Below, piece by piece: positions 9,425 through 19,537 of a stretch of DNA of 32,963 nucleotides. Made by a program: the position numbers and the translations under genes. Below the pieces are notes generated by a model. The model saw nothing but the letters and a program-made list of their open reading frames with translations, did not search any database and was not told the origin of the DNA. Each line of letters opens with the position of its first letter. Positions within the stretch are counted from its first letter, which is position 1. The stretch comes from Desulfobacterales bacterium (GTDB taxonomy: Bacteria > Desulfobacterota > Desulfobulbia > Desulfobulbales > JAJRZW01): contig JALWTY010000001.1 in assembly GCA_026993265.1 (NCBI GenBank), positions 1 through 32,963 of the forward strand. Direction: 5' to 3'.

Positions 9425-9455
9425 GGGCAGGATGGAATCCTGTCCGATTATATCA
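9425..9455 (-). promoter_or_regulatory. Extended -10 promoter (TGATATAAT) with overlapping/downstream dyad, upstream of the DksA/TraR-like gene
   Basis: Minus strand TGA-TATAAT at 9455..9447; plus-strand dyad GGGCAGGAT-GGA-ATCCTGTCC at 9425-9445; no good -35. Confidence 0.4.
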
Positions 9456-9495
9456 GACTATACGATCTGATGCTTGCCTGAAGCCCAGGGAGGCG

Positions 9496-10596
9496 TCAGG
9501 ATGCCATTCGGAACAGCCTTTTCAGAAATCCTTCGTCGTTGTCCGCCTCCCTTTCCAGGTCGGCGAACTCCTCGAGCAGCTCGCGCTGTTTCGCGCTCAG
9601 CTTCTTCGGCACCCTGACCTCGATCTCTACGATCATGTCGCCACGGCCGCCGCCTCTTAGCCTTGGGATGCCCTCCCCCTCTATGACCAGGGTGTCGCCC
9701 GGCTGGGTTCCGGCCGGGATGTCGAGTTCGCTCTTGCCGTGGATTGTCGGCACCTCTATGCGGCACCCGAGCGCGGCCTGGGTCATGGACACCGGCAGCC
9801 GCAGGTGAACGTCGTAGCCGTCGCGGTGGAAGTACTCGTGCGGCTCCACGTAAAGGAACACGTAGAGATCGCCGGGCGGGCCGTGCCTGAGGCCGCCTTC
9901 GCCCTCGCCGCTCACCCGCATCCTCGCGCCGTGGTCCACCCCGGCCGGTATCTTTATGGACAGGGTCTTTTCTACTTCCCGCAGCCCCGCGCCGCCGCAG
10001 TCTTCGCACGGGTCGCTTATGATCCTGCCCTCCCCCCGGCAGGCCGGGCAGGTGGTGCTTACCCTGAAGAAACCCTGGGCCCGGACGATCTGGCCGCGGC
10101 CGCCGCACTGGTGGCAGATTGCCGGATCGCTGCCCTCTTTCGCGCCGGTGCCGCCGCAGCCTGGGCAGGTGTCGGCCCGGGTGATGCGGATCTCTTTCTC
10201 TGTTCCCAGGGCCGCTTCCATGAAGGTGATGTTGAGATCGTAGCGGAGATCGGCTCCGCGGGTCGGGCCGGAACGCTGGTGTCGGGCGCGGCCGAAACCG
10301 AAGAGGTCGTCGAATATGTCACTGAAACTTGAAAAGATGTCGCTGAAATCGCCCGGCCCCTGGTAACCGCTGTTTCTCAGGCCGTCGATGCCGTAGCGGT
10401 CGTATATCTGCCGTTTCTCGGCGTCGCCCAGGACCTCGTAGGCCTCGGCCGCCTCCTTGAAGCGCTCCTCGGCCTCCTTGTCGTCAGGGTTGCGGTCGGG
10501 GTGGTATTTCAGCGCGAGCTTGCGGTAGGCCTTTTTGATTTCATCGGCCGTGGCCGAGCGGCTGACCCCGAGGATTTCGTAGTAGTCCTTTCCCAT
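9496..10596 (-). CDS. dnaJ: Chaperone DnaJ
   Basis: J domain with HPD ([19 protein letters not shown]), four CxxCxGxG-type zinc motifs, C-terminal substrate domain. Confidence 0.95.
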   Translation of the reverse strand: MGKDYYEILGVSRSATADEIKKAYRKLALKYHPDRNPDDKEAEERFKEAAEAYEVLGDAEKRQIYDRYGIDGLRNSGYQGPGDFSDIFSSFSDIFDDLFGFGRARHQRSGPTRGADLRYDLNITFMEAALGTEKEIRITRADTCPGCGGTGAKEGSDPAICHQCGGRGQIVRAQGFFRVSTTCPACRGEGRIISDPCEDCGGAGLREVEKTLSIKIPAGVDHGARMRVSGEGEGGLRHGPPGDLYVFLYVEPHEYFHRDGYDVHLRLPVSMTQAALGCRIEVPTIHGKSELDIPAGTQPGDTLVIEGEGIPRLRGGGRGDMIVEIEVRVPKKLSAKQRELLEEFADLEREADNDEGFLKRLFRMAS

Positions 10597-10615
10597 GAGC
10601 TTGAAACAACCGGGG

Positions 10616-10873
10616 TCATACCGCCTTCTGTTCCCTGTCCGCTTCCCCTTCCTCCACCGGTTTTACCTGGCCGAGTTCATGGATGTTGTCAAAATTGACC
10701 AGTCCGGCGGCGATCTCCCGCAGGGTGGCCACCGCCTCCTTGTTCTTGCATTCGACCAGGAAGGGCGCGCCCTTGCGGTGCTGTTTTATCCGCGCCACCG
10801 CCAGATGAATGAGGGCGAAGCGGTTCTCGTTACCCACCGTGGACAGACAGTCTTCAACAGTTATTCTTGCCAT
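10616..10873 (-). CDS. rpoZ: RNA polymerase omega subunit
   Basis: [35 protein letters not shown]; internal start preferred. Confidence 0.85.
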   Translation of the reverse strand: MARITVEDCLSTVGNENRFALIHLAVARIKQHRKGAPFLVECKNKEAVATLREIAAGLVNFDNIHELGQVKPVEEGEADREQKAV

Positions 10874-10995
10874 GGCACCTGTATTCTCCGTGCCCGGCCC
10901 CGCCATGTGGACCGGTGGTTATGTTTTTTTTCTGAACAGTCTCCGTGTCCGGCGCCGCAATAAAGATCTGCCGCCGGAGCATCGCTAAACATTCA

Positions 10996-11023
10996 AATAT
11001 AATCCGATGTCCGCGATTGGCAA
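10996..11023 (-). promoter_or_regulatory. Candidate sigma70 promoter for rpoZ-dnaJ
   Basis: Minus strand TTGCCA (11023-11018), 16-nt spacer, TATATT (11001-10996); AT-rich pocket upstream of rpoZ. Confidence 0.4.
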
Positions 11024-11192
11024 ATTGTTTTTTCCCGGATCCGCGAGCGGTTGGGATCGGGCCAGCCACCTGGCGTCCGCGTGGGCTGGACGGCCGGGGC
11101 GGGTCGGTTCTGGAGGTTGCGGCCAACACGGGCAGGAATAGGTCACGGATCAAGATCTCCGGCAGGCCGATGCCGTGAGTATGGCTCGGCCG

Positions 11193-11208
11193 TGGCATGG
11201 AAAATGCT
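11193..11208 (+). promoter_or_regulatory. Candidate sigma54 (RpoN) promoter
   Basis: TGGCATGGAAAATGCT versus consensus TGGCACGN4TTGCW: invariant GG/GC with correct 10-nt spacing, two mismatches. Confidence 0.55.
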
Positions 11209-11466
11209 TCAGCCCTTGTCCGGTAATGGCGCTTCCTGACGCGGACCGGTATCTCTCCGGGGAAGACTGCTTCTGCCCCTTTCCGTATGGAAGGAAAAAA
11301 TTGCCGGGTTGCGGAGAGGGAAGGGGGAAAGGATGGATGTTGCTGCCCTTTGTGACCGAGGCGTGCGGAGGTGGCCTGAAGGAACATTCCGGCCCGGCGG
11401 GCAAGCGGGTTGGCGTGATCCGGTGGGCCCGGTTTAGCGGAGACGTTTATGACGCAGGAGAAGGCG

Positions 11467-12246
11467 ATGGCAAGGTTTTTTTTCTGTCTCATGATTGCGG
11501 TTTTCTTTACGCCTGTGGCGGCGGGAACTTGCGCGGCGGGCGGCGACATGGCCCGGCAGCGGTCCGGCGGGGCGGATGCCGCGGCCGCGGGTGAGCGGAT
11601 GTGGTTCTACAACCATTACCGCCGGGTGCCGCCGGATTACGTCTACCGCACCGGCCGGATATGGGGGGGCACCCCGCCGCGGCAGGCGAAAAAGGACGGC
11701 CGTGCTGAACGGCCCGGCGTCCCGTCTGCGGCGGAAAGGCTGCGGACGGTGGTGGCCGGGATGGCGGCCGAGCTGGTCCGCGAAAGCCGCGTCGTCCTTC
11801 CTGACGGCAGCCTCGTGGCGGTGGCCAGTTTCGTCAACCTGAACGACCTCTACCGCACCTCCAGCCTGGGCCGTTACCTGGGCGAGGAGATGCTCGCCGG
11901 ACTGCACCGTGCCGGGGCTGCGGTGGTTGAGGTGAGAAAGACCGTGGGGCTGCTCGTTCGCCGCAAGGGGGGAGAGTACGGGCTTTCCCGCGATATAGAT
12001 CAGCTGGATCCGGTCCGCAGGGCCCAGGCGGTGGTGGTGGGAACCTATGTGGCCGACGGCGGCGAGGTAATGGTGAATGCGCGGCTTCTCAACAACAGCG
12101 ATGGCCGGGTGCTCGCCACTGCGGGCGCGGTTCTCCCGCTGGACGGACTGGTCCGGGATATGCTCGCGGACGAGGGTGACGGAGACCTTCTGCCCCGGCA
12201 GGAGGGCGGCTCGGCGGTGCGGATAAGGCAGGTGGCGGAGAGATGA
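11467..12246 (+). CDS. Exported FlgO-domain-like protein
   Basis: Signal peptide MARFFFCLMIAVFFTPVAAG; VASFVNLNDLYRTSSLGRYLGEEMLAGLHRAGAAVVEVRKT..AVVVGTYVADGGEVMVNARLLNNSDGRVLATAG. ORF also open from 11449. Confidence 0.75.
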   Translation: MARFFFCLMIAVFFTPVAAGTCAAGGDMARQRSGGADAAAAGERMWFYNHYRRVPPDYVYRTGRIWGGTPPRQAKKDGRAERPGVPSAAERLRTVVAGMAAELVRESRVVLPDGSLVAVASFVNLNDLYRTSSLGRYLGEEMLAGLHRAGAAVVEVRKTVGLLVRRKGGEYGLSRDIDQLDPVRRAQAVVVGTYVADGGEVMVNARLLNNSDGRVLATAGAVLPLDGLVRDMLADEGDGDLLPRQEGGSAVRIRQVAER

Positions 12247-12257
12247 GGGGTGAAGCA

Positions 12258-12833
12258 ATGAGGATAGCGGCGTTTCTTTTCGTCCTTCTCGTTGCCGCGT
12301 CGGGCTGTGTGCTTACCGCGGAGCGGGGCGGGACGGTTTCTGTCAGGACTCCGGATTTTTTTGGACTGGGAGAGGAACTCAGCCGGCAGCTCGTTCATAA
12401 CCGCAAGGTCGAGCTTGCCGGCAAAAAGCGGCTGATAATGACCACCTTCGTGGATATTGACGATCTCGGCCGCACCAGCCGTTTCGGCCGCCTGCTCGCC
12501 GAGGCCCTGGCCACCCGCATGTTCAGCAGCGGTTTCGGAGTGGTGGAACTCAGGCGGGGCCGGGATCTGCTCATGAAAAAAGGGACCGGCGAGCTGGTTC
12601 TGACCAGGAACGGCAGCCTCATGGCGCAGCAATGCGAGGCCGAGGGCGTGGTGGTGGGGACCTACGGCCTTGCTCCCACCACGGTGATAATCAACGTGAG
12701 GCTGCTCGACGCCGGCAGCGGCGAGGTGTTGAGCGTGGCCGGGATCGAGCTGCAGCGCACCGCCCAGGTGGACGGCCTTCTCGCCGATCCGTGGCCGGAC
12801 AGGATCGGCCGGATGTCGGCTTACGAGAGATGA
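12258..12833 (+). CDS. FlgO-domain-like lipoprotein (paralog of preceding gene)
   Basis: Lipobox AASGC; MTTFVDIDDLGRTSRFGRLLAEALATRMFSSGFGVVELRRG..GVVVGTYGLAPTTVIINVRLLDAGSGEVLSVAG. Confidence 0.75.
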   Translation: MRIAAFLFVLLVAASGCVLTAERGGTVSVRTPDFFGLGEELSRQLVHNRKVELAGKKRLIMTTFVDIDDLGRTSRFGRLLAEALATRMFSSGFGVVELRRGRDLLMKKGTGELVLTRNGSLMAQQCEAEGVVVGTYGLAPTTVIINVRLLDAGSGEVLSVAGIELQRTAQVDGLLADPWPDRIGRMSAYER

Positions 12834-13483
12834 ACATGGGAAGTTGCGGCATGAAGACAGAAAAGAGTCTTGCCTGCGGGCCGGTCATGGCCGTGCTTGT
12901 GTTTGCGGCTCTCGCCGGCGGCTGCGCCGCCTTTTCCGGGGAGCGCGCCTCCGGGTTGGAAGAATCGCCGCCGGTGGTGTATGTCCGGCCGCTCGAGCCT
13001 GAACTCTACCGGGGGGCGCGGCTTGCGGTGCTGCCGTTCGCGGCCGCAGGCCGGGAACTCGGCACGGCCGCGGCCGCGGTTTTCCGCGACGTGTTTCTCG
13101 CCAGCGGTCTTTTCCGGTCGGTGATACTGGTGGATGAGACGGCCGGAACCAGGAAGGAGGCCCTGGCCGCTGCCCGCGGCGCCGACCTGGCCCTGTTCGC
13201 CCGGGTGAACCGGGCCTTTGTGGACGGCGGCGCGGGCGGAAGCGAATTGGACATATCGCTTCGGGTGCTGCACGTGAAGAGCGGGGATACGGTCTGGTAC
13301 ATCCGGCAGCGGATAAGACGGCCGGTGAACTGGCCGCGCCAGGATCTGGCCACCCGCCTCAAACGGACCCTGGGCCCGACCCCGCCTCTGACCCCGCTTT
13401 CCCCCCAGGTCATGCCGGCCATGCTTCAGACCGCGGCCCTGGATATGGCCACGGTCATGGGTGCCGGCTTTGCCGGGAGGTAA
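12830..13483 (+). CDS. Putative outer-membrane lipoprotein, third gene of FlgO-like operon
   Basis: ATGA overlap with previous stop at 12830-12833; lipobox LAGGC; RLAVLPFAAAGRELGTAAAAVFRDVFLASGLF fold-like pattern. Confidence 0.7.
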   Translation: MNMGSCGMKTEKSLACGPVMAVLVFAALAGGCAAFSGERASGLEESPPVVYVRPLEPELYRGARLAVLPFAAAGRELGTAAAAVFRDVFLASGLFRSVILVDETAGTRKEALAAARGADLALFARVNRAFVDGGAGGSELDISLRVLHVKSGDTVWYIRQRIRRPVNWPRQDLATRLKRTLGPTPPLTPLSPQVMPAMLQTAALDMATVMGAGFAGR

Positions 13484-13486
13484 AAG

Positions 13487-13633
13487 TGATGGACTCGTAA
13501 CAACGAGTCCATCATCCGCCGCAGGACGCGGCGGCGAAATTGCGCTGTTTGAAAAACTGCGTAATTTCGAGAGGAAAGCCGAAGCTACGCTTTGGCTTTC
13601 CGTTGAGTAACAACGGCAGGAAGCCGTTGTTAC
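13487..13633. repeat. Array of five consecutive stem-loops in a convergent intergenic region
   Basis: 13487-13514 (12 bp perfect), 13516-13534 (7 bp), 13535-13569 (11 bp, one G-U), 13573-13601 (13 bp, one G-U, 3-nt loop), 13607-13633 (11 bp perfect). Confidence 0.85.
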
Positions 13634-13665
13634 GATTTCATCAAAAGTGCTCGTAACAGCCCGTT

Positions 13666-15114
<1,449 letters not shown>

Positions 15115-15219
15115 TTAGAGAACTCCTTGGGTCATCATTGAGCGTCCGGGAGCGGGCCGGATGCAAGGCTTTGCGGGCGCTGTCCGCCGTTTTCCGGTTG
15201 TCCCGGTTGCAGGTGCAAA

Positions 15220-15588
15220 ATGTTTGGAATAGGTCTGCCCGAGTTCATTCTCATTCTGATCGTCGCCCTTCTGGTGGTGGGGCCGGAAAGGCTGCCCGAC
15301 CTCGCCCGCACGGTGGCGAAATACGTGGTCGAGCTGAAGAGAACCGCGAACTCCCTGAAACAGAGCCTCACCGAGGAGGAGCCTGAAAGCGTGCTCGACC
15401 GGCCGCCGCGGGACTTCACCATGCCCGAGGGGTTCACCGTGCCCGACGCCCTGCCCGGGGGAGGCCGGGAGGACGGTGACGGCGGCGAGGCGGACGGCGG
15501 CGGTATGGCCGTGACTGACGGGGGCGCGGAAGACGGCAAGCCGGACGGAGACAAGGAGGAAGACAGGGGCGACCATGGCCGGGACTGA
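15220..15588 (+). CDS. tatB: Twin-arginine translocase TatA/TatB-type subunit
   Basis: MFGIGLPEFILILIVALLVVGPERLPDLARTVAKYVVELKR; followed by tatC. Confidence 0.85.
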   Translation: MFGIGLPEFILILIVALLVVGPERLPDLARTVAKYVVELKRTANSLKQSLTEEEPESVLDRPPRDFTMPEGFTVPDALPGGGREDGDGGEADGGGMAVTDGGAEDGKPDGDKEEDRGDHGRD

Positions 15589-16300
15589 CACCCCCCCGCT
15601 CGACAACCTCCTCATCCGCCATCTGGACGAACTGCGGCGCAGGCTCGGAGTGTCGCTTCTCGCGGTCGCCCTTGCCGCGGCATGTATCTATCCTTTCCGG
15701 CTCGCGGTGTCACGTTTCCTGTGCCTGCCGCTGGCCCGGGCCATTCCGGGGTTTGAGGGGCTGGTGTACACCGGCCTTCCCGAGGCCTTTGTCGCCTATC
15801 TGAAACTATCCCTGATTCTCGGCCTGCTTCTGGCCTCGCCGGTGCTGGTCCACAACCTGTGGCGTTTTGTCTCGCCCGGCCTGTTTCCGCACGAAAAAAG
15901 GGCCGCGGCCTGGGTGGTCGTGACCGGCAGCGTCCTGTTCTTTGCCGGCGTCGCCTTTTATTATTTCGTGGCCCTGCCGCGGATGGTCGCCTTTTTTCTC
16001 TGGTTCGAGGGCGGGCGTTTCGAGCCGGTTCTGAAGCTGGGCGGTTACCTCGGGTTCGTTGCCCGCGGCGCTCTCGCGTTCGGCATCGGTTTCGAGGTGC
16101 CGTTCCTGGTCGCGGCCGCGGTCAGAACCGGGCTGGTCTCCCGTGAGTTTTTCGTGTCAAGACGCATTTCCTTCTATATCGGCCTTGGAGTTGTTTCCTT
16201 CATGCTTGCGGCCGGTGACGTGGTCGCTGCGGTCATGCTGTTTATTCCCCTGGCCCTGCTCCAGGAGACCGGCCTGATCCTTGCCGGCCGCAGCCGGTAA
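15575..16300 (+). CDS. tatC: Twin-arginine translocase subunit TatC
   Basis: HLDELRRRLGVSLLAVALAAACIYPF, FVAYLKLSLILGLLLASPVLVHNLWRFVSPGLFPHEKR, GIGFEVPFLV; overlaps preceding ORF. Confidence 0.93.
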   Translation: MAGTDTPPLDNLLIRHLDELRRRLGVSLLAVALAAACIYPFRLAVSRFLCLPLARAIPGFEGLVYTGLPEAFVAYLKLSLILGLLLASPVLVHNLWRFVSPGLFPHEKRAAAWVVVTGSVLFFAGVAFYYFVALPRMVAFFLWFEGGRFEPVLKLGGYLGFVARGALAFGIGFEVPFLVAAAVRTGLVSREFFVSRRISFYIGLGVVSFMLAAGDVVAAVMLFIPLALLQETGLILAGRSR

Positions 16301-16474
16301 GGGCTCGTCTAGGGCTCGTCTTCGCCGGTAGCCTCCGGCGCCGTTTCTTACCCCGCATACGTTTTTCATCCGTCCGTTTCCCGCCCGGAACAAGGGTCTT
16401 ATGCCTCAGGCTTCCGTATTTGTCGCAGTCTGCGCAATCTTCTTGTGTTCCGTAATTTAACCCGCCTAAGATGA

Positions 16475-16517
16475 AAAAAAGCCTTGCAAGGATTTTTTCA
16501 TAATGATAATTATTCCT
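16475..16517 (+). promoter_or_regulatory. Regulatory region of cyd operon: 24-bp dyad, candidate promoter and Fur-box-like sequence
   Basis: AAAAAAGCCTTGCAAGGATTTTTT (16475-16498, one mismatched pair), TTGCAA -35 at 16484-16489 with GATAAT/TAATTA nearby, CATAATGATAATTATTCCT (16499-16517; 14/19 to GATAATGATAATCATTATC). Confidence 0.45.
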
Positions 16518-16540
16518 GAAAAATATTGCGGGGAGTTGGG

Positions 16541-16813
16541 ATGATATCTGCAATCAGAAGCACGGTTGCCGCGGTTTACCGTTTCTACCGGGACGGCTTT
16601 GCCTCCATGACTATGGGGCGCACCCTGTGGCGGATAATCATCATTAAGCTCGTCATCCTCTTCGGAGTGGTGAAGCTGTTTTTCATGCAGGATTTTCTGT
16701 CTCAGCGGTTCGAGACCGACAGGGAAAAGGCCGGATACGTGAGCGGCCGGCTGATTGCGGCCGCTCCAGCCGGTCTGGAGAACCAATCAAGCAAGAGGGA
16801 GGTGAATAAATGA
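16541..16813 (+). CDS. DUF4492-like small protein, first gene of cyd operon
   Basis: MISAIRSTVAAVYRFYRDGFASMTMGRTLWRIIIIKLVILFGVVKLFFMQDFL; GGGGAG upstream; overlaps cydA start. Confidence 0.7.
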   Translation: MISAIRSTVAAVYRFYRDGFASMTMGRTLWRIIIIKLVILFGVVKLFFMQDFLSQRFETDREKAGYVSGRLIAAAPAGLENQSSKREVNK

Positions 16814-18345
16814 TTGAACAACTGGGTGAGGCCACGGTGAACTGGGCCAGGGCCCAATTTGCCCTGACAGCCATGTACCACTGGATATTCGTGCCCCTGA
16901 CCCTGGGGCTGTCGTTCCTCCTGGCCTTTTTCGAGACCATCTATGTGAAAACGGGCAACGAGGAGTGGAAACAGCTGACCCGGTTCTGGATGCGGCTCTT
17001 TGCGGTCAACTTCGCCATCGGCGTTGCCACCGGCATCATCCTCGAGTTCGAGTTCGGCACCAACTGGTCCAACTATTCCTGGATGGTGGGCGATATATTC
17101 GGCGCGCCGCTCGCTGCAGAGGGTATTTTCGCCTTTTTCATCGAGGCCACCTTCTTCGCGGTGATGTTCTTTGGTTGGGAGAGGGTGTCGAAAAGGATGC
17201 ACCTCTTTTCCACCTGGATGGTGGCCATCGGCTCCAACCTTTCCGCCCTGTGGATCCTGGTGGCAAACGCCTGGATGCAGTACCCGGTGGGAATGAAGTT
17301 CAACCCGGACCTGGCCCGGTTCGAGATGCGGAATTTCTGGGACATCCTCTTCTCGCCCGTGGCCATCAGCAAGTTCACCCATGTCACAAGTTCCGCCTTC
17401 CTGCTCGCCTCCCTGTTCGTGATCTCGGTTTCATCCTGGTATCTGCTGAAAGGGCGGCATGAGAGATTCGCCAGGCGCAGCATTGCCGTGGCCGCGGTTT
17501 TCGGCCTGCTTGCCTCCGGCATGGTGGGCCTGACCGGCGACGAGGCCGCCCACACCATCGCCAGGGTCCAGCCCGTGAAACTCGCCGCCTTTGAAGGCCT
17601 TTACAAGGGCGAGAAGAACGCGGGGATCGTCGCAGTCGGGCTTCTCAACCACGCGAAAGACGTTGATAACGACGAGGAGCCGTTTCTCTTTGCCATGAAG
17701 GTGCCAGGCATTCTTTCCTTGCTCGCCAACCGCAGGCCCGGCTCCTTTGTGCCCGGAATAAACGACCTGGTTTACGGCAACGAGGAGTACGGCATAGAGG
17801 GTATTGACCGCAAGATGGCCAAGGGCCGCAACGCGGTCGCCGCCCTGGCCGCCTACAAGAAGGCAAAGGCTGAAGGCGACGCGGCCGCGGCCCGCTCCGC
17901 CCTGGCGGCATTCAACCGTTACAGTGAATATCTTGGCTACGGTTACCTGAACAAACCGGCCGAGGCGGTGCCGCCCGTACCCCTGACCTTCTACAGCTTC
18001 CATATCATGGTCGCCCTCGGCACGCTTCTGCCCCTGGTATGTCTCGCCTATCTTTACTTCCTGTACAAGGGAAGCCTTGGCCGGAACAGGTGGATTCTGC
18101 CCATCGGCGTTGTCTCGGTGTTTCTCGGCTGGGTGGCCCAGGAGGCCGGCTGGGTGGTGGCCGAGGTTGGCCGTCAGCCCTGGGCCATTCAGGGCCTTCT
18201 GCCGGTTGGCGTGGCCCGTTCCAACATCGCCGCTTCCTCGGTGCAGGCCACCTTTTTCATGTTTCTCGTGATCTTCACCCTGCTGGTCTTCGCCGAGGTG
18301 AAGATAATGACCAGCCAGATAAAGCAAGGACCGGAGGAAAACTGA
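16810..18345 (+). CDS. cydA: Cytochrome bd ubiquinol oxidase subunit I
   Basis: RAQFALTAMYHWIFVPLTLGLSFLLAFFETIYVKTG; GWVAQEAGWVVAEVGRQPWAIQGLLP. Confidence 0.96.
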   Translation: MIEQLGEATVNWARAQFALTAMYHWIFVPLTLGLSFLLAFFETIYVKTGNEEWKQLTRFWMRLFAVNFAIGVATGIILEFEFGTNWSNYSWMVGDIFGAPLAAEGIFAFFIEATFFAVMFFGWERVSKRMHLFSTWMVAIGSNLSALWILVANAWMQYPVGMKFNPDLARFEMRNFWDILFSPVAISKFTHVTSSAFLLASLFVISVSSWYLLKGRHERFARRSIAVAAVFGLLASGMVGLTGDEAAHTIARVQPVKLAAFEGLYKGEKNAGIVAVGLLNHAKDVDNDEEPFLFAMKVPGILSLLANRRPGSFVPGINDLVYGNEEYGIEGIDRKMAKGRNAVAALAAYKKAKAEGDAAAARSALAAFNRYSEYLGYGYLNKPAEAVPPVPLTFYSFHIMVALGTLLPLVCLAYLYFLYKGSLGRNRWILPIGVVSVFLGWVAQEAGWVVAEVGRQPWAIQGLLPVGVARSNIAASSVQATFFMFLVIFTLLVFAEVKIMTSQIKQGPEEN

Positions 18346-18346
18346 G

Positions 18347-19477
18347 ATGATAGGAAAACTTGATCATGCAACCCTGCAGAATCTCTGGTGGCTGCTCTGC
18401 TCTGTAGTCGGATCCCTCTTTGTCTTCCTGACCTTTGTCCAGGGCGGCCAGTCGATGCTGCTGACCCTCGGCCGCAGCGAGGATGAGAAAAAGCTCGTGG
18501 TCAACTCCCTTGGCCGCAAGTGGGAGCTTACCTTCACCACCCTGGTGCTCTTCGGCGGGGCCCTTTTCGCCGCCTTTCCCAAGTTCTACGCCACCAGTTT
18601 CGGCGGCGCCTACTGGGTCTGGATGCTGATCCTCTTCACCTTCATCGTCCAGGCGGTGAGCTATGAGTACAGGGGCAAGGAGAACAACTTCCTCGGCACC
18701 ATGACCTATGACATCTTCCTGCTGATAAACGGAGTGGCCGGGATTCTTCTCATCGGTTGCGCCATCGGCACCTTTTTCACCGGCGCCAACTTCAGTCTGA
18801 ACGAGTACAACCTGGTCTCCTGGCACCATCCCCTGCGGGGGCTCGAGGCCGCCTCCGAACCCTTCAACCTCGCGCTCGGCTTCTTCCTGGTATTCGTTGC
18901 CCGCACTCTCGGGACCCTGTATCTGAAGAACAACCTGGCCCACGAGGGCCTGCGGGGCAGGCTCGGCCGCGCCGGCTTCAGGAACCTGCTCTACAGCCTG
19001 CCCTTTCTGCTTTACGTCCTCTTCCGGCTCGTCACCATGGATGGCTACACGGTTGATCCGGCCACAGGCGCGGTTACGCGGGAGGCGGGCAAGTATCTCC
19101 ACAACCTCATGGCCATGCCCCTGCTCGACGTGACGCTCGTCGCCGGACTTGTGCTCGTGGTCTGGGGCGTGGCGCTCAACCGTTTCACCGACAGCGACCG
19201 CGGCATCTGGCTCGCAGGCCCGGGCGCGGCGCTGGTGGCCCTGACCCTGTTTCTGCTCGCAGGCTACAACAACACGGCCTTTTATCCGTCAGCCTATGAC
19301 CCGGCGAGCTCGCTCACCATCCACAATGCCTCGAGCAGCCATTACACCCTCACCGCCATGACCTATGTGGCCATGGCCATTCCGGTGGTGCTCGCCTACA
19401 TCTTCTACTTCTGGCGCAAGATGGACATGGTCAAGCTCTCGATGGCAGAGGTGGCCGCGGACAGTGACAGTTATTGA
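18347..19477 (+). CDS. cydB: Cytochrome bd ubiquinol oxidase subunit II
   Basis: LQNLWWLLCSVVGSLFVFLTFVQGGQSMLLTLGRSEDEKKLVVNSLGRKWELTFTTLVLFGGALFAAFP; directly after cydA. Confidence 0.94.
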   Translation: MIGKLDHATLQNLWWLLCSVVGSLFVFLTFVQGGQSMLLTLGRSEDEKKLVVNSLGRKWELTFTTLVLFGGALFAAFPKFYATSFGGAYWVWMLILFTFIVQAVSYEYRGKENNFLGTMTYDIFLLINGVAGILLIGCAIGTFFTGANFSLNEYNLVSWHHPLRGLEAASEPFNLALGFFLVFVARTLGTLYLKNNLAHEGLRGRLGRAGFRNLLYSLPFLLYVLFRLVTMDGYTVDPATGAVTREAGKYLHNLMAMPLLDVTLVAGLVLVVWGVALNRFTDSDRGIWLAGPGAALVALTLFLLAGYNNTAFYPSAYDPASSLTIHNASSSHYTLTAMTYVAMAIPVVLAYIFYFWRKMDMVKLSMAEVAADSDSY

Positions 19478-19537
19478 TCTTGCCGCGCCCGGTGGATGCG
19501 CCGCCGGGCGCCTTCATCACGAGACAAGGAGGATGTT

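Noticed and set aside
11126-11190. Possible c-di-GMP (GEMM) riboswitch near GGTCACGG
   Set aside because: Lacks the conserved GGCAAACC and receptor segments and lies upstream of the predicted promoter.
11175-11594. 139-aa ORF in the FlgO-like leader
   Set aside because: Overlaps the signal-peptide gene in another frame, no RBS or domain evidence.
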